NCBI GenBank assembly: GCA_963522145.1 | Contig: CAUQXI010000013.1 | Coordinates: 36,821 to 100,820 of the forward strand | Source of the DNA: Mesorhizobium_B sp963522145 | GTDB lineage: Bacteria > Pseudomonadota > Alphaproteobacteria > Rhizobiales > Rhizobiaceae | Length of the DNA stretch: 64,000 bases | Direction of reading: 5' to 3' | Shown here: positions 1-8,512 of the stretch, one piece after another | How positions within the stretch are numbered: the stretch's first letter is position 1 | Layout of the letters: every line of letters begins with the position of its first letter | Notes under the pieces: generated by a model | Databases searched by the model: none | What the model saw: the letters and a program-made list of their open reading frames with translations, nothing else | What the model was told of the DNA's origin: nothing | Made by a program: the position numbers and the translations under genes

Positions 1-150
1 ATGGACGGCGTCGTCGTCATCCCGAAGGATTACGCCGACCGTGTCATCGCCCGCGCGCAGGAAAAGATCACCAGCGAGAACCACACCCGTGACGAGCTTC
101 GCCAAGGCACTCTGCTTGCAGAGGTTTATGCGAAATATGGCGTTCTGTGA
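1..150 (+). CDS. RraA-like family protein, 3' fragment
   Basis: Only the last 49 codons are inside the window. The translated tail carries DGVVVIPKDYADRV followed by an Ala/Lys/Glu-rich helix, a Glu-x-x-x-Arg-x-x-Leu-Arg-x-Gly pattern, and ends in YGVL. This matches the C-terminus of the RraA/HMG-CHA aldolase-like family (RNase E inhibitor RraA and 4-carboxy-4-hydroxy-2-oxoadipate aldolase relatives). The ATG at base 1 falls inside the conserved core, so the true start lies upstream. Which family member it is cannot be told from the fragment; rhizobial copies are mostly uncharacterised dicarboxylate/hydroxyacid-metabolism proteins. Confidence 0.7.
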   Translation: MDGVVVIPKDYADRVIARAQEKITSENHTRDELRQGTLLAEVYAKYGVL

Positions 151-160
151 GGCATCCGGG

Positions 161-472
161 ATGTGCGTGACCGACAAGCGAGCTCTCGTCATCGGCGCCT
201 CGTCCCGCATCTGAATGGCCACCGCTCGTGTGCTCGCTGGCGGCGGGGCTGAACTCGCCATCGCTGCACGTTCAACCGGCAAGCTTCAAGAACTTGCCTC
301 CGATCTCGCCACCAAAGCACATGTCGTGACCGGCGATGTGGCGGACGCGGATAGCTGCGCCCGTATCGTCCAGAACGCGCAGTCGGGGTGCTGTAACGGC
401 AAGCTACGTGACAGCTGCTCAACGAGGCTACCTTCCGCTCGGCGCAATGGCGCATGGCGCGTTCTAAAATGA
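161..472 (+). pseudogene. SDR-family oxidoreductase, broken
   Basis: From ATG 161 the frame reads a short-chain dehydrogenase N-terminus (RALVIGASSRI), then hits an in-frame TGA at 212-214 inside the glycine-rich cofactor motif. The same frame continues from 215 with MATARVLAGGGAELAIAARS and a typical DVADADSCARIV segment to about 380. SDR similarity is then lost and the frame ends at 472. The catalytic Ser/Tyr/Lys region is absent. It is read as a decayed remnant of an SDR gene that followed the RraA-like gene. A sequencing error could explain the stop codon but not the missing C-terminal half. Confidence 0.75.
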
Positions 473-694
473 GATCAGGAGTACGAGTGTTCGCGCGGAA
501 AGCTAAGCTAAAGACACCTTGAGACCAAGGTTACGCTATCTTCGCCTGGGCCAGCACGGACAGCCTGCTGCAGGCTGCTGATTGGTCCACCATATCGCAT
601 AATCACGTGGCAACCCGGTGGCGATTCGACCAAGTTGCGCTTTGAGGATGTGACGCTACTGTCTCGCTAAGACTATGAAAGCTATCGTAGATTT
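473..694. other. Non-coding stretch between SDR remnant and tRNA-Ala
   Basis: No credible coding frame is seen here. The only structure noticed is a perfect 7-bp inverted repeat with a 3-base loop at 561-577 (CAGCCTG / CAGGCTG), without a T-run. The sequence may be decayed remainder of the broken SDR gene. Confidence 0.4.
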
Positions 695-770
<76 letters not shown>

Positions 771-974
771 ACTCGCACGGCAAAGAAGCCGGGCTTTTGC
801 CGCTTGAAGGAAGCGGCAGGGCGCGGGCTTGGGAACCTGCGCCGTTTTCCAAGTGGGCGGCTTCTATCGCCAGCCCACAGCAAGATCAAGCTTTAAGTCT
901 GGAAGAGCCGGGAAAGCCTCAGCGCCCTCCTTCAACCAATCAGGTTGAAGAGGCCGCGAGAACCGGCATCGATC

Positions 975-1364
975 TCAGGCCTCGTCGTCGTCGCCGACAC
1001 CGACGATGCCGGTCATGTCGTCATCTTCTTCTTCCTCGTCGGCCAGGAAGGTATCATCCTCCTCATCGGCGAGCTCCACGTCCTCTTCCTCTTCGCCGAG
1101 ATCGGGGGCGTCGCTGCCCTTGGCCTCGTCGTCGGCTTCCTCGAGCGAAACGACCTCCGCCCCTTCCTCCTCGGTGTCGGCCTCGCGCTCCTCGACCTCT
1201 TCCTCCTCCTCGACCACCTTGGCGCTGCTGCCGGCCTCGTCGAAATATGAGCGCGGATAAGCGGTGCCCGTATAGGGGGATACGATGGGATCCTTGTTGA
1301 GATCGTAGAACTTGCGGCCCGTTTCGGGGTCGATGCGTTTCGTGCCGAGCTTGGAGTCTGCCAC
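975..1364 (-). CDS. TIGR02300 family acidic protein
   Basis: 129-residue protein read from GTG at 1364. That start was chosen because VADSKLGTKRIDPETGRKFY is the typical family N-terminus; the upstream extension to 1571 has no family character. The first 50 residues hold the conserved block ending in PIVSPYTGTAYPRSYF. The remainder is extremely acidic, with runs of Glu and Asp, and looks intrinsically disordered. The family is nearly confined to alphaproteobacteria and typically sits beside aroA and tRNA-Ala, as here. Its function is unknown. The Glu/Asp codon runs make the DNA repetitive (GAG/GAA) and produce long spurious frames on the other strand. Confidence 0.85.
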   Translation of the reverse strand: MADSKLGTKRIDPETGRKFYDLNKDPIVSPYTGTAYPRSYFDEAGSSAKVVEEEEEVEEREADTEEEGAEVVSLEEADDEAKGSDAPDLGEEEEDVELADEEDDTFLADEEEEDDDMTGIVGVGDDDEA

Positions 1365-1675
1365 GTCGGAAAACCTTGTTTCGTCCAGTTGCGGCCCCCT
1401 TAGACACAACAGCGGCAGCCTGTCAAAACGAAATCCGTGCAGCCGCGCGTCTGGCCTGTGCGAGGCTGCGGTCGCTTGAGATCGAGGAACGGCGCGGTGC
1501 TTGCGCCTGCCTTCAAGTGTCGGAAAGCATAGCCGGACCCGAGCGTGTCGCGCGAGGGGTGACCCTGCCAAACCGCCATGCTAGGAGCCGCGCATCCCGT
1601 GCCATGAGCGGCATCGCATAGCATAGGCCGGCCGGCTTCCGAACGGCGAAGCCATCCGGTTCGTTTCGAGGAATC
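1365..1675. other. Divergent intergenic region before aroA
   Basis: This 311-base region lies between the divergent TIGR02300 gene and aroA and should hold both promoters. No gene was recognised. The aroA ribosome binding site is GAGGA at 1668-1672, three bases before ATG 1676. A GC-rich GGCCGGCCGG stretch occurs near 1627-1636. No clear -35/-10 pair could be assigned. Confidence 0.4.
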
Positions 1676-3034
1676 ATGTCCCACCTTCCGTCGTCCCGCC
1701 CTGCCACATCGCGCCGGAGCCAGGCCTTGCAAGGCCGGGCGCGCCTGCCGGGCGACAAGTCGATCTCGCATCGCGCGATGATGTTCGGCGGGCTGGCCTC
1801 GGGCGAAACACGGGTCACGGGGCTGCTCGAGGGCGAGGATGTCCTGCGCACGGCGTATGCAATGCGCGCGTTCGGCGCGGTCATCGAGAGGCAGGATGGC
1901 GAGTGGATCATCCATGGCGTGGGCAATGGCTGCCTGCTCGAGCCCGAAGCGCCGCTCGATTTCGGCAATGCCGGCACGGGCTCCCGCCTCACCATGGGGC
2001 TGGCCGGCACCTATGACATGGAAACCGTGTTCACCGGTGACGCGTCTCTTTCTCGGCGGCCGATGGGCCGCGTGCTCGATCCGCTTCGCCTGATGGGTGT
2101 GCAGGTTCTGGAAGCGGCACAAGGCGACCGCATGCCGATCAGGCTCAGGGGACCGCGCTTCGCGGCACCCATCACCTATCGCGTGCCGATGGCCTCCGCG
2201 CAGGTGAAGTCGGCCGTGCTGCTCGCGGGGCTGAACACCGCGGGCATCACAACCGTGATCGAGCCCGTCATGACGCGCGACCACACCGAAAAGATGCTGC
2301 GCGGCTTCGGCGCGGAGATCGAGGTCGAAACGGATGCCGCCGGTGCGCGCACCATTCGTCTCCGGGGGCAGGGCACGCTGACCGGCCAGATGATCGCGGT
2401 GCCAGGCGATCCGTCCTCCGCCGCCTTTCCGATGGTTGCGGCACTTCTCGTGCCGGGCTCGGAGGTGCTGATCGAGAATGTGCTGATGAACCCCACCCGC
2501 ACCGGGCTGCTGCAGACGCTGGGGGAGATGGGCGGTCGGATCGAGGTGCGGAACCCAAGGCTTGCGGGCGGCGAGGACGTGGCGGACCTTCTAGTGCGCG
2601 GCTCAGAGCTCAAGGGCGTGCGCGTGCCGCCCGAGCGCGCGCCATCGATGATCGACGAATATCCCGTGCTCGCCGTTGCCGCAGCTTTCGCCGAGGGCGA
2701 GACGGTGATGGAAGGGCTCGACGAGCTGCGCGTAAAGGAATCCGACCGTTTGGCTGCCGTGGCGCGTGGGCTCGAAGCCAACGCGGTCGATTGCTCGGAA
2801 GGCGAGGCATCGCTGCGGGTGCGCGGGCGGCCCGGCGGCAAGGGTTTGGGCGGCGGCACGGTCGCCACCCATCTCGACCACCGCATCGCCATGAGCTTCC
2901 TCGTCATGGGCCTGGCCGCCGAGAAGCCGGTGACGGTGGACGACCAGTCGATGATCGCGACGAGCTTTCCGGAGTTCATGGGGCTGATGCGGAACCTGGG
3001 CGCGGAGATCGAAGCGGAGGTCGCATCCGCATGA
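1676..3034 (+). CDS. aroA: 3-phosphoshikimate 1-carboxyvinyltransferase (EPSP synthase, class II)
   Basis: 452 residues. It catalyses phosphoenolpyruvate + shikimate 3-phosphate to EPSP, the sixth step of the shikimate pathway, in the cytoplasm. LPGDKSISHRAMMFGGLASG at residues 24-43 is the PEP/S3P-binding N-terminal signature; RTGLLQTL, RAPSMIDEYP and LDHRIAMSF mark later conserved blocks. It aligns without gaps to the recalled Agrobacterium CP4 class II enzyme through residue 100. At that position, where CP4 has Ala100, this protein has Gly (DFGNAGTGSRLTMG). ATG 1676 gives the family N-terminus. The stop overlaps the cmk start (ATGA), so the two genes are co-translated. Confidence 0.97.
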   Translation: MSHLPSSRPATSRRSQALQGRARLPGDKSISHRAMMFGGLASGETRVTGLLEGEDVLRTAYAMRAFGAVIERQDGEWIIHGVGNGCLLEPEAPLDFGNAGTGSRLTMGLAGTYDMETVFTGDASLSRRPMGRVLDPLRLMGVQVLEAAQGDRMPIRLRGPRFAAPITYRVPMASAQVKSAVLLAGLNTAGITTVIEPVMTRDHTEKMLRGFGAEIEVETDAAGARTIRLRGQGTLTGQMIAVPGDPSSAAFPMVAALLVPGSEVLIENVLMNPTRTGLLQTLGEMGGRIEVRNPRLAGGEDVADLLVRGSELKGVRVPPERAPSMIDEYPVLAVAAAFAEGETVMEGLDELRVKESDRLAAVARGLEANAVDCSEGEASLRVRGRPGGKGLGGGTVATHLDHRIAMSFLVMGLAAEKPVTVDDQSMIATSFPEFMGLMRNLGAEIEAEVASA

Positions 3035-3681
3035 CGCCTCTTGTCATCGCCATCGACGGGCCGGCCGCGTCGGGCAAGGGAACGCTTGCGCGGAAGATCG
3101 CGGAACGTTTCGGTCTGCCGCATCTCGATACGGGGCTGTCCTACCGGGCGGTGGCGCAGATGCTGCTGGCCAAGAGCCTGCCGCTCGATTCCGAGGCGCT
3201 TGCGGCCGAGGAGGCGGGGAGGGTCGACCTGAACCGGCTCGATCAGGCCGTGCTTTCGCTTCATGCAGTGGGCGAAGCGGCCTCGCGGATCGCGGTGTTT
3301 CCATCCGTGCGCCGCGTTCTCGTGGAAAAGCAGCAAAGCTTCGCGGCCAGCCCCGGAGGCGCCGTGCTCGACGGGCGGGACATCGGCACGGTGGTCTGCC
3401 CCCGGGCCTCCGTGAAGATCTTCCTCACCGCCTCGCCCCGCGTGCGCGCGGCGCGCCGGCTGGCCGAGATCGAGGCGCGGGGAGGAGAGGGCAATCTCGC
3501 GGTCATCCAGGCCGAGATCGAGGCGCGCGACGCGCGTGACGCCAACCGCGCCGACTCGCCGCTCCAGCCTGCGCCGGACGCCCACTTGCTCGACACCAGC
3601 GAAATGGATATAGACGCGGCGTTTTCTGCGGCCTGCGCCATTGTCGATCAGGTGCTCGCCGGAAAACGCCGGCCCGACTGA
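3031..3681 (+). CDS. cmk: (d)CMP kinase
   Basis: 216 residues. It phosphorylates CMP and dCMP with ATP in cytoplasmic pyrimidine salvage and nucleotide supply. The P-loop IDGPAASGKGTLA is at residues 8-20, followed by HLDTGLSYRA (nucleotide-monophosphate binding) and DGRDIGTVVCPRA. The ATG at 3031 overlaps the aroA stop by four bases. The aroA-cmk-rpsA order is widespread in proteobacteria and supports the assignment. Length fits the family (about 210-230). Confidence 0.96.
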   Translation: MTPLVIAIDGPAASGKGTLARKIAERFGLPHLDTGLSYRAVAQMLLAKSLPLDSEALAAEEAGRVDLNRLDQAVLSLHAVGEAASRIAVFPSVRRVLVEKQQSFAASPGGAVLDGRDIGTVVCPRASVKIFLTASPRVRAARRLAEIEARGGEGNLAVIQAEIEARDARDANRADSPLQPAPDAHLLDTSEMDIDAAFSAACAIVDQVLAGKRRPD

Positions 3682-3818
3682 AGGGGCGCCGGTTTCTCCA
3701 TCAGCGGCAATCGTTGCGGGAAACGGCGAACCTCCCCATATCGGGTGCATACCGAAATCGAACCAGCCTGCCGGCCTTTGATGCGCCGGACGCCGCATTC
3801 GCAAGGATCGGCACCAAA

Positions 3819-3891
3819 GGGTTCTTGAACCCGGAGGAGCGGCAGGCCAAACGCAACACGAACCATCCGGCGCCGCCTCGTGGGACGAGGC
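3819..3891 (+). promoter_or_regulatory. Structured leader of rpsA mRNA
   Basis: The 225-base gap between cmk and rpsA contains two perfect hairpins: GGGTTC/GAACCC at 3819-3832, and a 7-bp stem GCCTCGT/ACGAGGC with a 3-base loop at 3875-3891. The second ends five bases before the rpsA Shine-Dalgarno AGGAG (3897-3901). Because S1 autoregulates its own translation in enterobacteria, a leader structure next to the ribosome site is a plausible control element. The regulatory role is inference. Confidence 0.4.
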
Positions 3892-3906
3892 ACTCCAGGA
3901 GAACAA

Positions 3907-5616
3907 ATGTCACAAACCGTTGCCAACAAGGCAAATCCGAGCCGTGATGATTTCGCGGCTCTGCTCGAGGAATCGTTCGGTGCCGGCCATTCGGGGGAAG
4001 GCCAGGTCGTTCGCGGCCGCGTCACGGCCATCGAAAAGGACATGGCCATCATCGATGTCGGCCTGAAGGTCGAAGGCCGCGTGCCGCTGAAGGAATTCGG
4101 CGCCAAGTCCAAGGACACCCAGCTCAAGCCCGGCGACACAGTGGAAGTCTATGTCGAGCGCATCGAGAACGCGCTGGGCGAAGCCATGCTCTCGCGCGAC
4201 AAGGCGCGCCGCGAGGAGTCCTGGGGCAAGCTCGAGGAAAAGTTCGCCAAGAACGAGCGCGTTGAAGGCGTCATCTACAATCAGGTCAAGGGCGGCTTCA
4301 CCGTCGATCTCGACGGCGCCATGGCCTTCCTGCCGCGCTCCCAGGTCGATATCCGCCCGATCCGCGACGTCACTCCGCTGATGCACACCTCGCAGCCCTT
4401 CGAGATCCTCAAGATGGATCGTCGCCGGGGCAACATCGTCGTGAGCCGCCGCACCGTGCTGGAAGAAAGCCGCGCCGAGCAGCGCTCGGAGATCGTCCAG
4501 AACCTCGAAGAGGGTCAGGTGGTCGAGGGTGTGGTCAAGAACATCACCGACTATGGTGCATTCGTGGACCTGGGCGGCATCGACGGCCTGCTCCATGTCA
4601 CTGACATGGCCTGGCGCCGCGTCAACCATCCGACCGAAATCCTTCAGATCGGCCAGACGGTGCGCGTGCAGATCATCCGCATCAACCAGGAAACCCACCG
4701 CATCTCGCTCGGCATGAAGCAGCTCGAGAGCGATCCGTGGGGCGACATCGGCACGAAATACCCGATCGGCAAGAAGATTCACGGCACGGTCACCAACATC
4801 ACCGACTACGGCGCCTTCGTGGAGCTGGAGCCGGGCATCGAGGGCCTCATCCACGTTTCCGAGATGTCGTGGACCAAGAAGAACGTGCATCCCGGCAAGA
4901 TCCTGTCCACCACGCAGCAGGCGGATGTGGTCGTGCTCGAGGTCGATCCGGCCAAGCGCCGCATTTCGCTCGGTCTCAAGCAGACGCTGGAGAACCCGTG
5001 GGAGTCCTTCGCCAGCAGCCACCCCGTCGGCTCGATCGTCGAGGGCGAGGTCAAGAACAAGACCGAGTTCGGCCTGTTCATCGGCCTCGAAGGCGATGTG
5101 GACGGCATGGTGCACCTTTCCGACCTCGACTGGACCCGTCCGGGCGAGCAGGTCATCGAGGAGTATCAGCGCGGCCAGATCGTCAAGGCGCAGGTTCTCG
5201 ACGTTGACGAGGAGAAGGAACGCATCTCGCTTGGCATCAAGCAGCTTGCCCGCGAAACTGTCAGCGAAGGCCCGTCCACCGGCGAACCGCGCAAGAACGC
5301 GGTCGTCACCTGCGAGGTCATCGCGATCAAGGACGGCGGCATCGAGGTGCGCCTGGTGGAGTCCGGTTATGACTCCTTCATCAAGCGCAATGATCTGAGC
5401 CGCGACCGCGACGAGCAGCGTCCGGAGCGCTTCAATGTGGGCCAGAAGCTCGACGCCCGCGTGATCGCCTGGGACAAGAAGACCAAGAAGCTGCAGGTCT
5501 CGATCAAGGCGCTCGAGATCGCCGAGGAAAAGGAAGCGGTGGCCCAGTACGGCTCGACCGATTCCGGTGCCTCGCTCGGCGACATCCTCGGCGCCGCGCT
5601 CAAGAGCCGCAACTAA
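3907..5616 (+). CDS. rpsA: 30S ribosomal protein S1
   Basis: 569 residues built from six successive S1 (OB-fold) domains, visible as repeats of the type GxVxxIxDYGAFVxLxxGIDGLLHVTDM (for example around residues 210-245 and 295-330). S1 binds mRNA at the 30S platform and helps initiation on structured leaders. ATG 3907 is chosen because it follows AGGAG at 3897-3901 with five-base spacing and gives the usual N-terminus MSQTVANKANPSRDDF; an in-frame upstream start at 3880 has no ribosome site. A strong terminator follows. Confidence 0.97.
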   Translation: MSQTVANKANPSRDDFAALLEESFGAGHSGEGQVVRGRVTAIEKDMAIIDVGLKVEGRVPLKEFGAKSKDTQLKPGDTVEVYVERIENALGEAMLSRDKARREESWGKLEEKFAKNERVEGVIYNQVKGGFTVDLDGAMAFLPRSQVDIRPIRDVTPLMHTSQPFEILKMDRRRGNIVVSRRTVLEESRAEQRSEIVQNLEEGQVVEGVVKNITDYGAFVDLGGIDGLLHVTDMAWRRVNHPTEILQIGQTVRVQIIRINQETHRISLGMKQLESDPWGDIGTKYPIGKKIHGTVTNITDYGAFVELEPGIEGLIHVSEMSWTKKNVHPGKILSTTQQADVVVLEVDPAKRRISLGLKQTLENPWESFASSHPVGSIVEGEVKNKTEFGLFIGLEGDVDGMVHLSDLDWTRPGEQVIEEYQRGQIVKAQVLDVDEEKERISLGIKQLARETVSEGPSTGEPRKNAVVTCEVIAIKDGGIEVRLVESGYDSFIKRNDLSRDRDEQRPERFNVGQKLDARVIAWDKKTKKLQVSIKALEIAEEKEAVAQYGSTDSGASLGDILGAALKSRN

Positions 5617-5625
5617 GACGCTTCG

Positions 5626-5649
5626 GGGCGAAGCGGATCCGCTTCGCCC
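5626..5649. repeat. 24-bp perfect palindrome downstream of rpsA
   Basis: GGGCGAAGCGGATCCGCTTCGCCC is a perfect 24-bp palindrome starting 10 bases after the rpsA stop. It could form an mRNA 3' hairpin or be a protein-binding site. It lacks a T-run, so by itself it is not a typical intrinsic terminator. Confidence 0.55.
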
Positions 5650-5724
5650 TCGAACCACGCGGCTAAGACCAAGCCTGTTCTCCGAAGCCCCGCGATTGCC
5701 CGGCTTTAAGGGGGCAACCGACAT

Positions 5725-5764
5725 AAAACCCCGTCGGAACCTGTTTCCGGCGGGGTTTTCTTAT
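5725..5764 (+). terminator. Rho-independent terminator of the rpsA transcript
   Basis: AAAACCCCGTCGGAA (5725-5739) pairs with TTCCGGCGGGGTTTT (5745-5759) through a 15-bp stem with one G-U wobble and a 5-base loop, then TTTTCTTA. The A-rich upstream arm makes it partly bidirectional, which suits the converging glycosyltransferase gene on the other strand. Confidence 0.9.
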
Positions 5765-5822
5765 GTGAGAACGGGCGGCGCTGCTCTCGCCGGTGATAGT
5801 GCCGCCGGCATTGCCGGTTCTT

Positions 5823-7019
5823 TCAAGCCTCTTCCGACAATAGTTGCCGCTGCAAATGCGCCGGCAGGAACGCTTCAAGCTTCCGTGCTGTGTGCGGCCA
5901 GGTCCATTGCCGCATCACCGCCGCGCGCGGGTCCATGAGAGAGGCGCGTGCGAGCAGAGCGTCGATCGCTTCGGGAAAGTGCTCGGGCGGCGCGGCCAGC
6001 CCTGTCTCGGGCGTGATGAACTGAAGCCCGCAGCGGAGGCCCGCATTGGCGAGCACGGGGAGCCCGGCCAGCATATATTCCGTCAGGATCGCCGGCGCGC
6101 CGTCATCCACGCCGCAGACCACGCCGATCCGTGCGCGGTTCATCAGCGCGTTGACCTCCGCGAATGGCACGCCGGGCGGGCCGACAAAGCTGATGTCGAG
6201 CCCGCGGGCGCCTGCCTCCGCCCGAAGCGCATCGCCCATCTCGCCATAGCCGAAGACGCAGAGCGCCCGCGTGCCGGGTCGCCGCGCCACGGCGTCGAAC
6301 AGGATGTCGTGCCGCTTGTAGCCCTGTGCTGCCGCGACGTAGATGAGGTCGAACTCCTTGGGGCTCCCGAGCGGGCGGAAGGTTTCGGGATCGGCGAATT
6401 CCGGTCCGATCGGCATCACCGCGCATTCCATGTCCGGCAGCCGTGCGCGCACTTCATCGCTTTGCCATTCCGCGCCTGTCAAAACGAGGTCGAAATGGCG
6501 GCCAACCTCATCCGGCACCCGGAAAGCCGGCGCGTCGATGGAGTTGTAGATCGTGAAGCTGTTGCCGCAGGCTTCCATCAGCCGCTCGTCCACGCCGAGG
6601 CCCCAGACGCAAAAGATATGCGGCGCGCCAAAGGCATGGATGAAGCCCAGCATGTCGGCGGACGAAGAGGGCGCCTCCTCGCGGTCGAGGTGAAAGGCGC
6701 GGCGAACAAGAAGCGGATGGCCGCGCGAAAAGGTGGGAGGCGAGCCGGGCCGCCAGAAATGCCAGATTTCGGCCTGATCCACGATCCCTCGCTTGACGAG
6801 GCTCAGCGGTAGGCGTTCGAGATAGCCGCCCCGCACGCCGAGCGCCGCGCGCTCCTGTTCGAGCCGCTGAACGGGCGTCGGCGCCGGGCCGCGCTCGCCT
6901 CGCATCCAGGCTGCGTGCGCCTGCGCCGCATCCCAGCCCGGCGGCTCGGGCGGCCAGCCGTCGCGGAAATCGCTGACAACGACGATGGAGCGGTGAGGGG
7001 AAAGCGGAGCGGCTGGCAT
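5823..7019 (-). CDS. Glycosyltransferase, GT4/GT-B type
   Basis: 398 residues, no signal peptide or membrane span. The C-terminal half has GT-B features: FDLIYVAAAQGYKRHD (start of the nucleotide-sugar domain), a Rossmann-like FVGPPGVPFAEVNALMNRA segment, and GAPAILTEYMLAGLPVLA. The last corresponds to the E-x7-E region that contacts the donor nucleotide in GT4 enzymes. The acceptor and donor cannot be predicted. It is not in a polysaccharide cluster. It converges on rpsA and diverges from the VOC gene. Confidence 0.75.
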   Translation of the reverse strand: MPAAPLSPHRSIVVVSDFRDGWPPEPPGWDAAQAHAAWMRGERGPAPTPVQRLEQERAALGVRGGYLERLPLSLVKRGIVDQAEIWHFWRPGSPPTFSRGHPLLVRRAFHLDREEAPSSSADMLGFIHAFGAPHIFCVWGLGVDERLMEACGNSFTIYNSIDAPAFRVPDEVGRHFDLVLTGAEWQSDEVRARLPDMECAVMPIGPEFADPETFRPLGSPKEFDLIYVAAAQGYKRHDILFDAVARRPGTRALCVFGYGEMGDALRAEAGARGLDISFVGPPGVPFAEVNALMNRARIGVVCGVDDGAPAILTEYMLAGLPVLANAGLRCGLQFITPETGLAAPPEHFPEAIDALLARASLMDPRAAVMRQWTWPHTARKLEAFLPAHLQRQLLSEEA

Positions 7020-7170
7020 GGGTGCCGCGCTCCTAACCTATGTTAGTATTTTTCCCAAGGCAGCTCCGGCCGGGCGAATGAAAAACAGCGGGCTTCATGC
7101 CCGAGCCAATATCATCGTTGCCCGAGGAGGCAGCCGCTCCTATCACTTTCGGAAAAAACAGGAGGGGTTC

Positions 7171-7548
7171 ATGGCGGTCAAGCGCATCGTGGCCAATATC
7201 AGCGGCGCCGATCTCGAAGCGGCAAAGAGCTTCTATCGGGACGTGCTCGACATGGAGGTGGTCATGGATCACGGCTGGATCATGACCTTTGCCGGAACGG
7301 CGCAGGCCGCGCCTCAGCTCAGCGTTGCCATAGAAGGCGGAGCGGGAACGCCTGTGCCCGCCATCTCGATCGAGGTGGACGATCTGGAGGATACCTATCG
7401 CCGCGTGCTCGCCGCCAGCCTTCCGGTGGAATATGGGCCGGTGCTCGAACCCTGGGGCGTGCGCCGCTTCTTCACCCGCGATCCCTCCGGCACGCTTCTC
7501 AACATCCTCGCCCATGACCGGCCGGATGCCGGCGAGCCGAAGGAGTGA
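7171..7548 (+). CDS. VOC (glyoxalase/bleomycin-resistance) superfamily protein
   Basis: 125 residues. ATG 7171 follows GGAGGGG (7161-7167) at good spacing; the longer frame from 7018 has no ribosome site and would overlap the divergent gene. The fold pattern is two beta-alpha-beta-beta-beta units: KRIVANISGADLEAAKSFYRD at the N-terminus and RRFFTRDPSGTLLNILAH at the C-terminus. In this second unit the usual metal-ligand Glu near the end is replaced (LLNILAH). The substrate is unknown; candidates are a small-molecule lyase, dioxygenase or antibiotic-binding protein. Confidence 0.8.
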   Translation: MAVKRIVANISGADLEAAKSFYRDVLDMEVVMDHGWIMTFAGTAQAAPQLSVAIEGGAGTPVPAISIEVDDLEDTYRRVLAASLPVEYGPVLEPWGVRRFFTRDPSGTLLNILAHDRPDAGEPKE

Positions 7549-7579
7549 CCAGGTTGGCGACTGTGTTCGACGGTTGTTC

Positions 7580-8428
7580 CTAGCGCTTCAGAAATTCCGC
7601 GAAAGCCTGTTCGTGATCGGGGTGCCAGCGCGACAGCGGCGGGCGGTTCTCGATGATATCGCCGGCTGCCCAGGCGATCCGCTTCTCATCCAGCCCGCGC
7701 GGCACGTCATTGTCGGGACAAAGGATGTAGAAGTCGCCGCGGGAGACGCTGTCGAGCATGAAGTCGGCGGTCTGCTCGGGCGTCCAGGCGCCTGCGGGCT
7801 TTTCGGTGCGGCTTCCTTGCGTGAGGCCGGTCCACACGAAGCCGGGAATCAGGAGATGGACGCCGAGCCTTTCCGCGCCCTTCGTGTTGCGCAGTTCATG
7901 CGCCAGTGCCTCTGTGAACACCTTCACGCCTGCTTTTGTGATGTTGTAGCCGGTGCTGCCCGGCGGGGTGGTGATGCCCTGCTTGGAGCCGGTATTGATC
8001 ACGAGACCGGGCCGGCCACGCTCGATCATGGCGGGCACGAAGGCGCGGGTCCCGTGGATCACGCCCCAGAGGTTGACGGCAAAGACGCGATGCCAGTTCT
8101 CGATCGGGCCGAACAGCGTGCTGCCCGGCTGGATGCCCGCATTGTTCATCAGCACATCTGTGCCGCCCCATTTTTCCGCGACCTGCGCCTGAAGCCCGGC
8201 CAGGGCATCGGGCTCCGACACATCGACCTCGACGGCGATCACCTCCGCGCCGTGCGCCGCTTGCCCACGGATCGCGTCAGCCGCCGCATCGAGCTTTTCC
8301 GCTCCGAGATCGGCCACCGCCACATGAAGGCCGAGGCTTGCGAAGCGCTTGGCGCAGGCGAGCCCGATGCCTGCGGCGCCGCCGGTAATGACCGCGACCG
8401 AGCCGGGCTGAAGAGCAGGATGCGTCAT
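7580..8428 (-). CDS. SDR-family NAD(P)-dependent oxidoreductase
   Basis: 282 residues from ATG 8428, chosen because MTHPALQPGSVAVITGG places the cofactor motif at the usual distance; an ATG at 8470 would add 14 residues. TGGAAGIG is the dinucleotide-binding glycine motif, NNAG the structural motif, and YNITK the Tyr-x3-Lys catalytic pair. The insert after YNITK and the C-terminal tail (FLDSVSRGDFYILCPDNDVPR-type region) resemble 'classical' SDRs of unknown substrate. It lies just downstream of the second SDR gene in the same direction, so the two may be cotranscribed. Confidence 0.85.
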   Translation of the reverse strand: MTHPALQPGSVAVITGGAAGIGLACAKRFASLGLHVAVADLGAEKLDAAADAIRGQAAHGAEVIAVEVDVSEPDALAGLQAQVAEKWGGTDVLMNNAGIQPGSTLFGPIENWHRVFAVNLWGVIHGTRAFVPAMIERGRPGLVINTGSKQGITTPPGSTGYNITKAGVKVFTEALAHELRNTKGAERLGVHLLIPGFVWTGLTQGSRTEKPAGAWTPEQTADFMLDSVSRGDFYILCPDNDVPRGLDEKRIAWAAGDIIENRPPLSRWHPDHEQAFAEFLKR

Positions 8429-8512
8429 GACGATCTCACTGATTGGCAAAAAATAGAGGTTGGGTGGCATATAGCGCCCGTTCCTGCTCAGGCACCTGTC
8501 GGTCGCCGCTTC

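Noticed and set aside
945..1300. Plus-strand Val/Leu- and Ser-rich frames opposite the acidic tail
   Set aside because: They are shadows of Glu/Asp codon runs on the minus strand; there is no ribosome site or family character.
975..1571. Full 198-residue frame for the TIGR02300 protein
   Set aside because: The first 69 residues lack family similarity; the conserved N-terminus begins at GTG 1364.
2176..3906. 576-residue minus-strand frame across aroA and cmk
   Set aside because: It lies antisense to two well-supported genes and has shadow-like Arg/Ser/Ala/Pro composition.
5626..5649. 24-bp palindrome after rpsA as the main terminator
   Set aside because: No T-run follows; the stem at 5725-5759 with a T-run is a better terminator.
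3910..5724. 604-residue minus-strand frame opposite rpsA
   Set aside because: Composition mirrors the S1 codons; rpsA is unambiguous.
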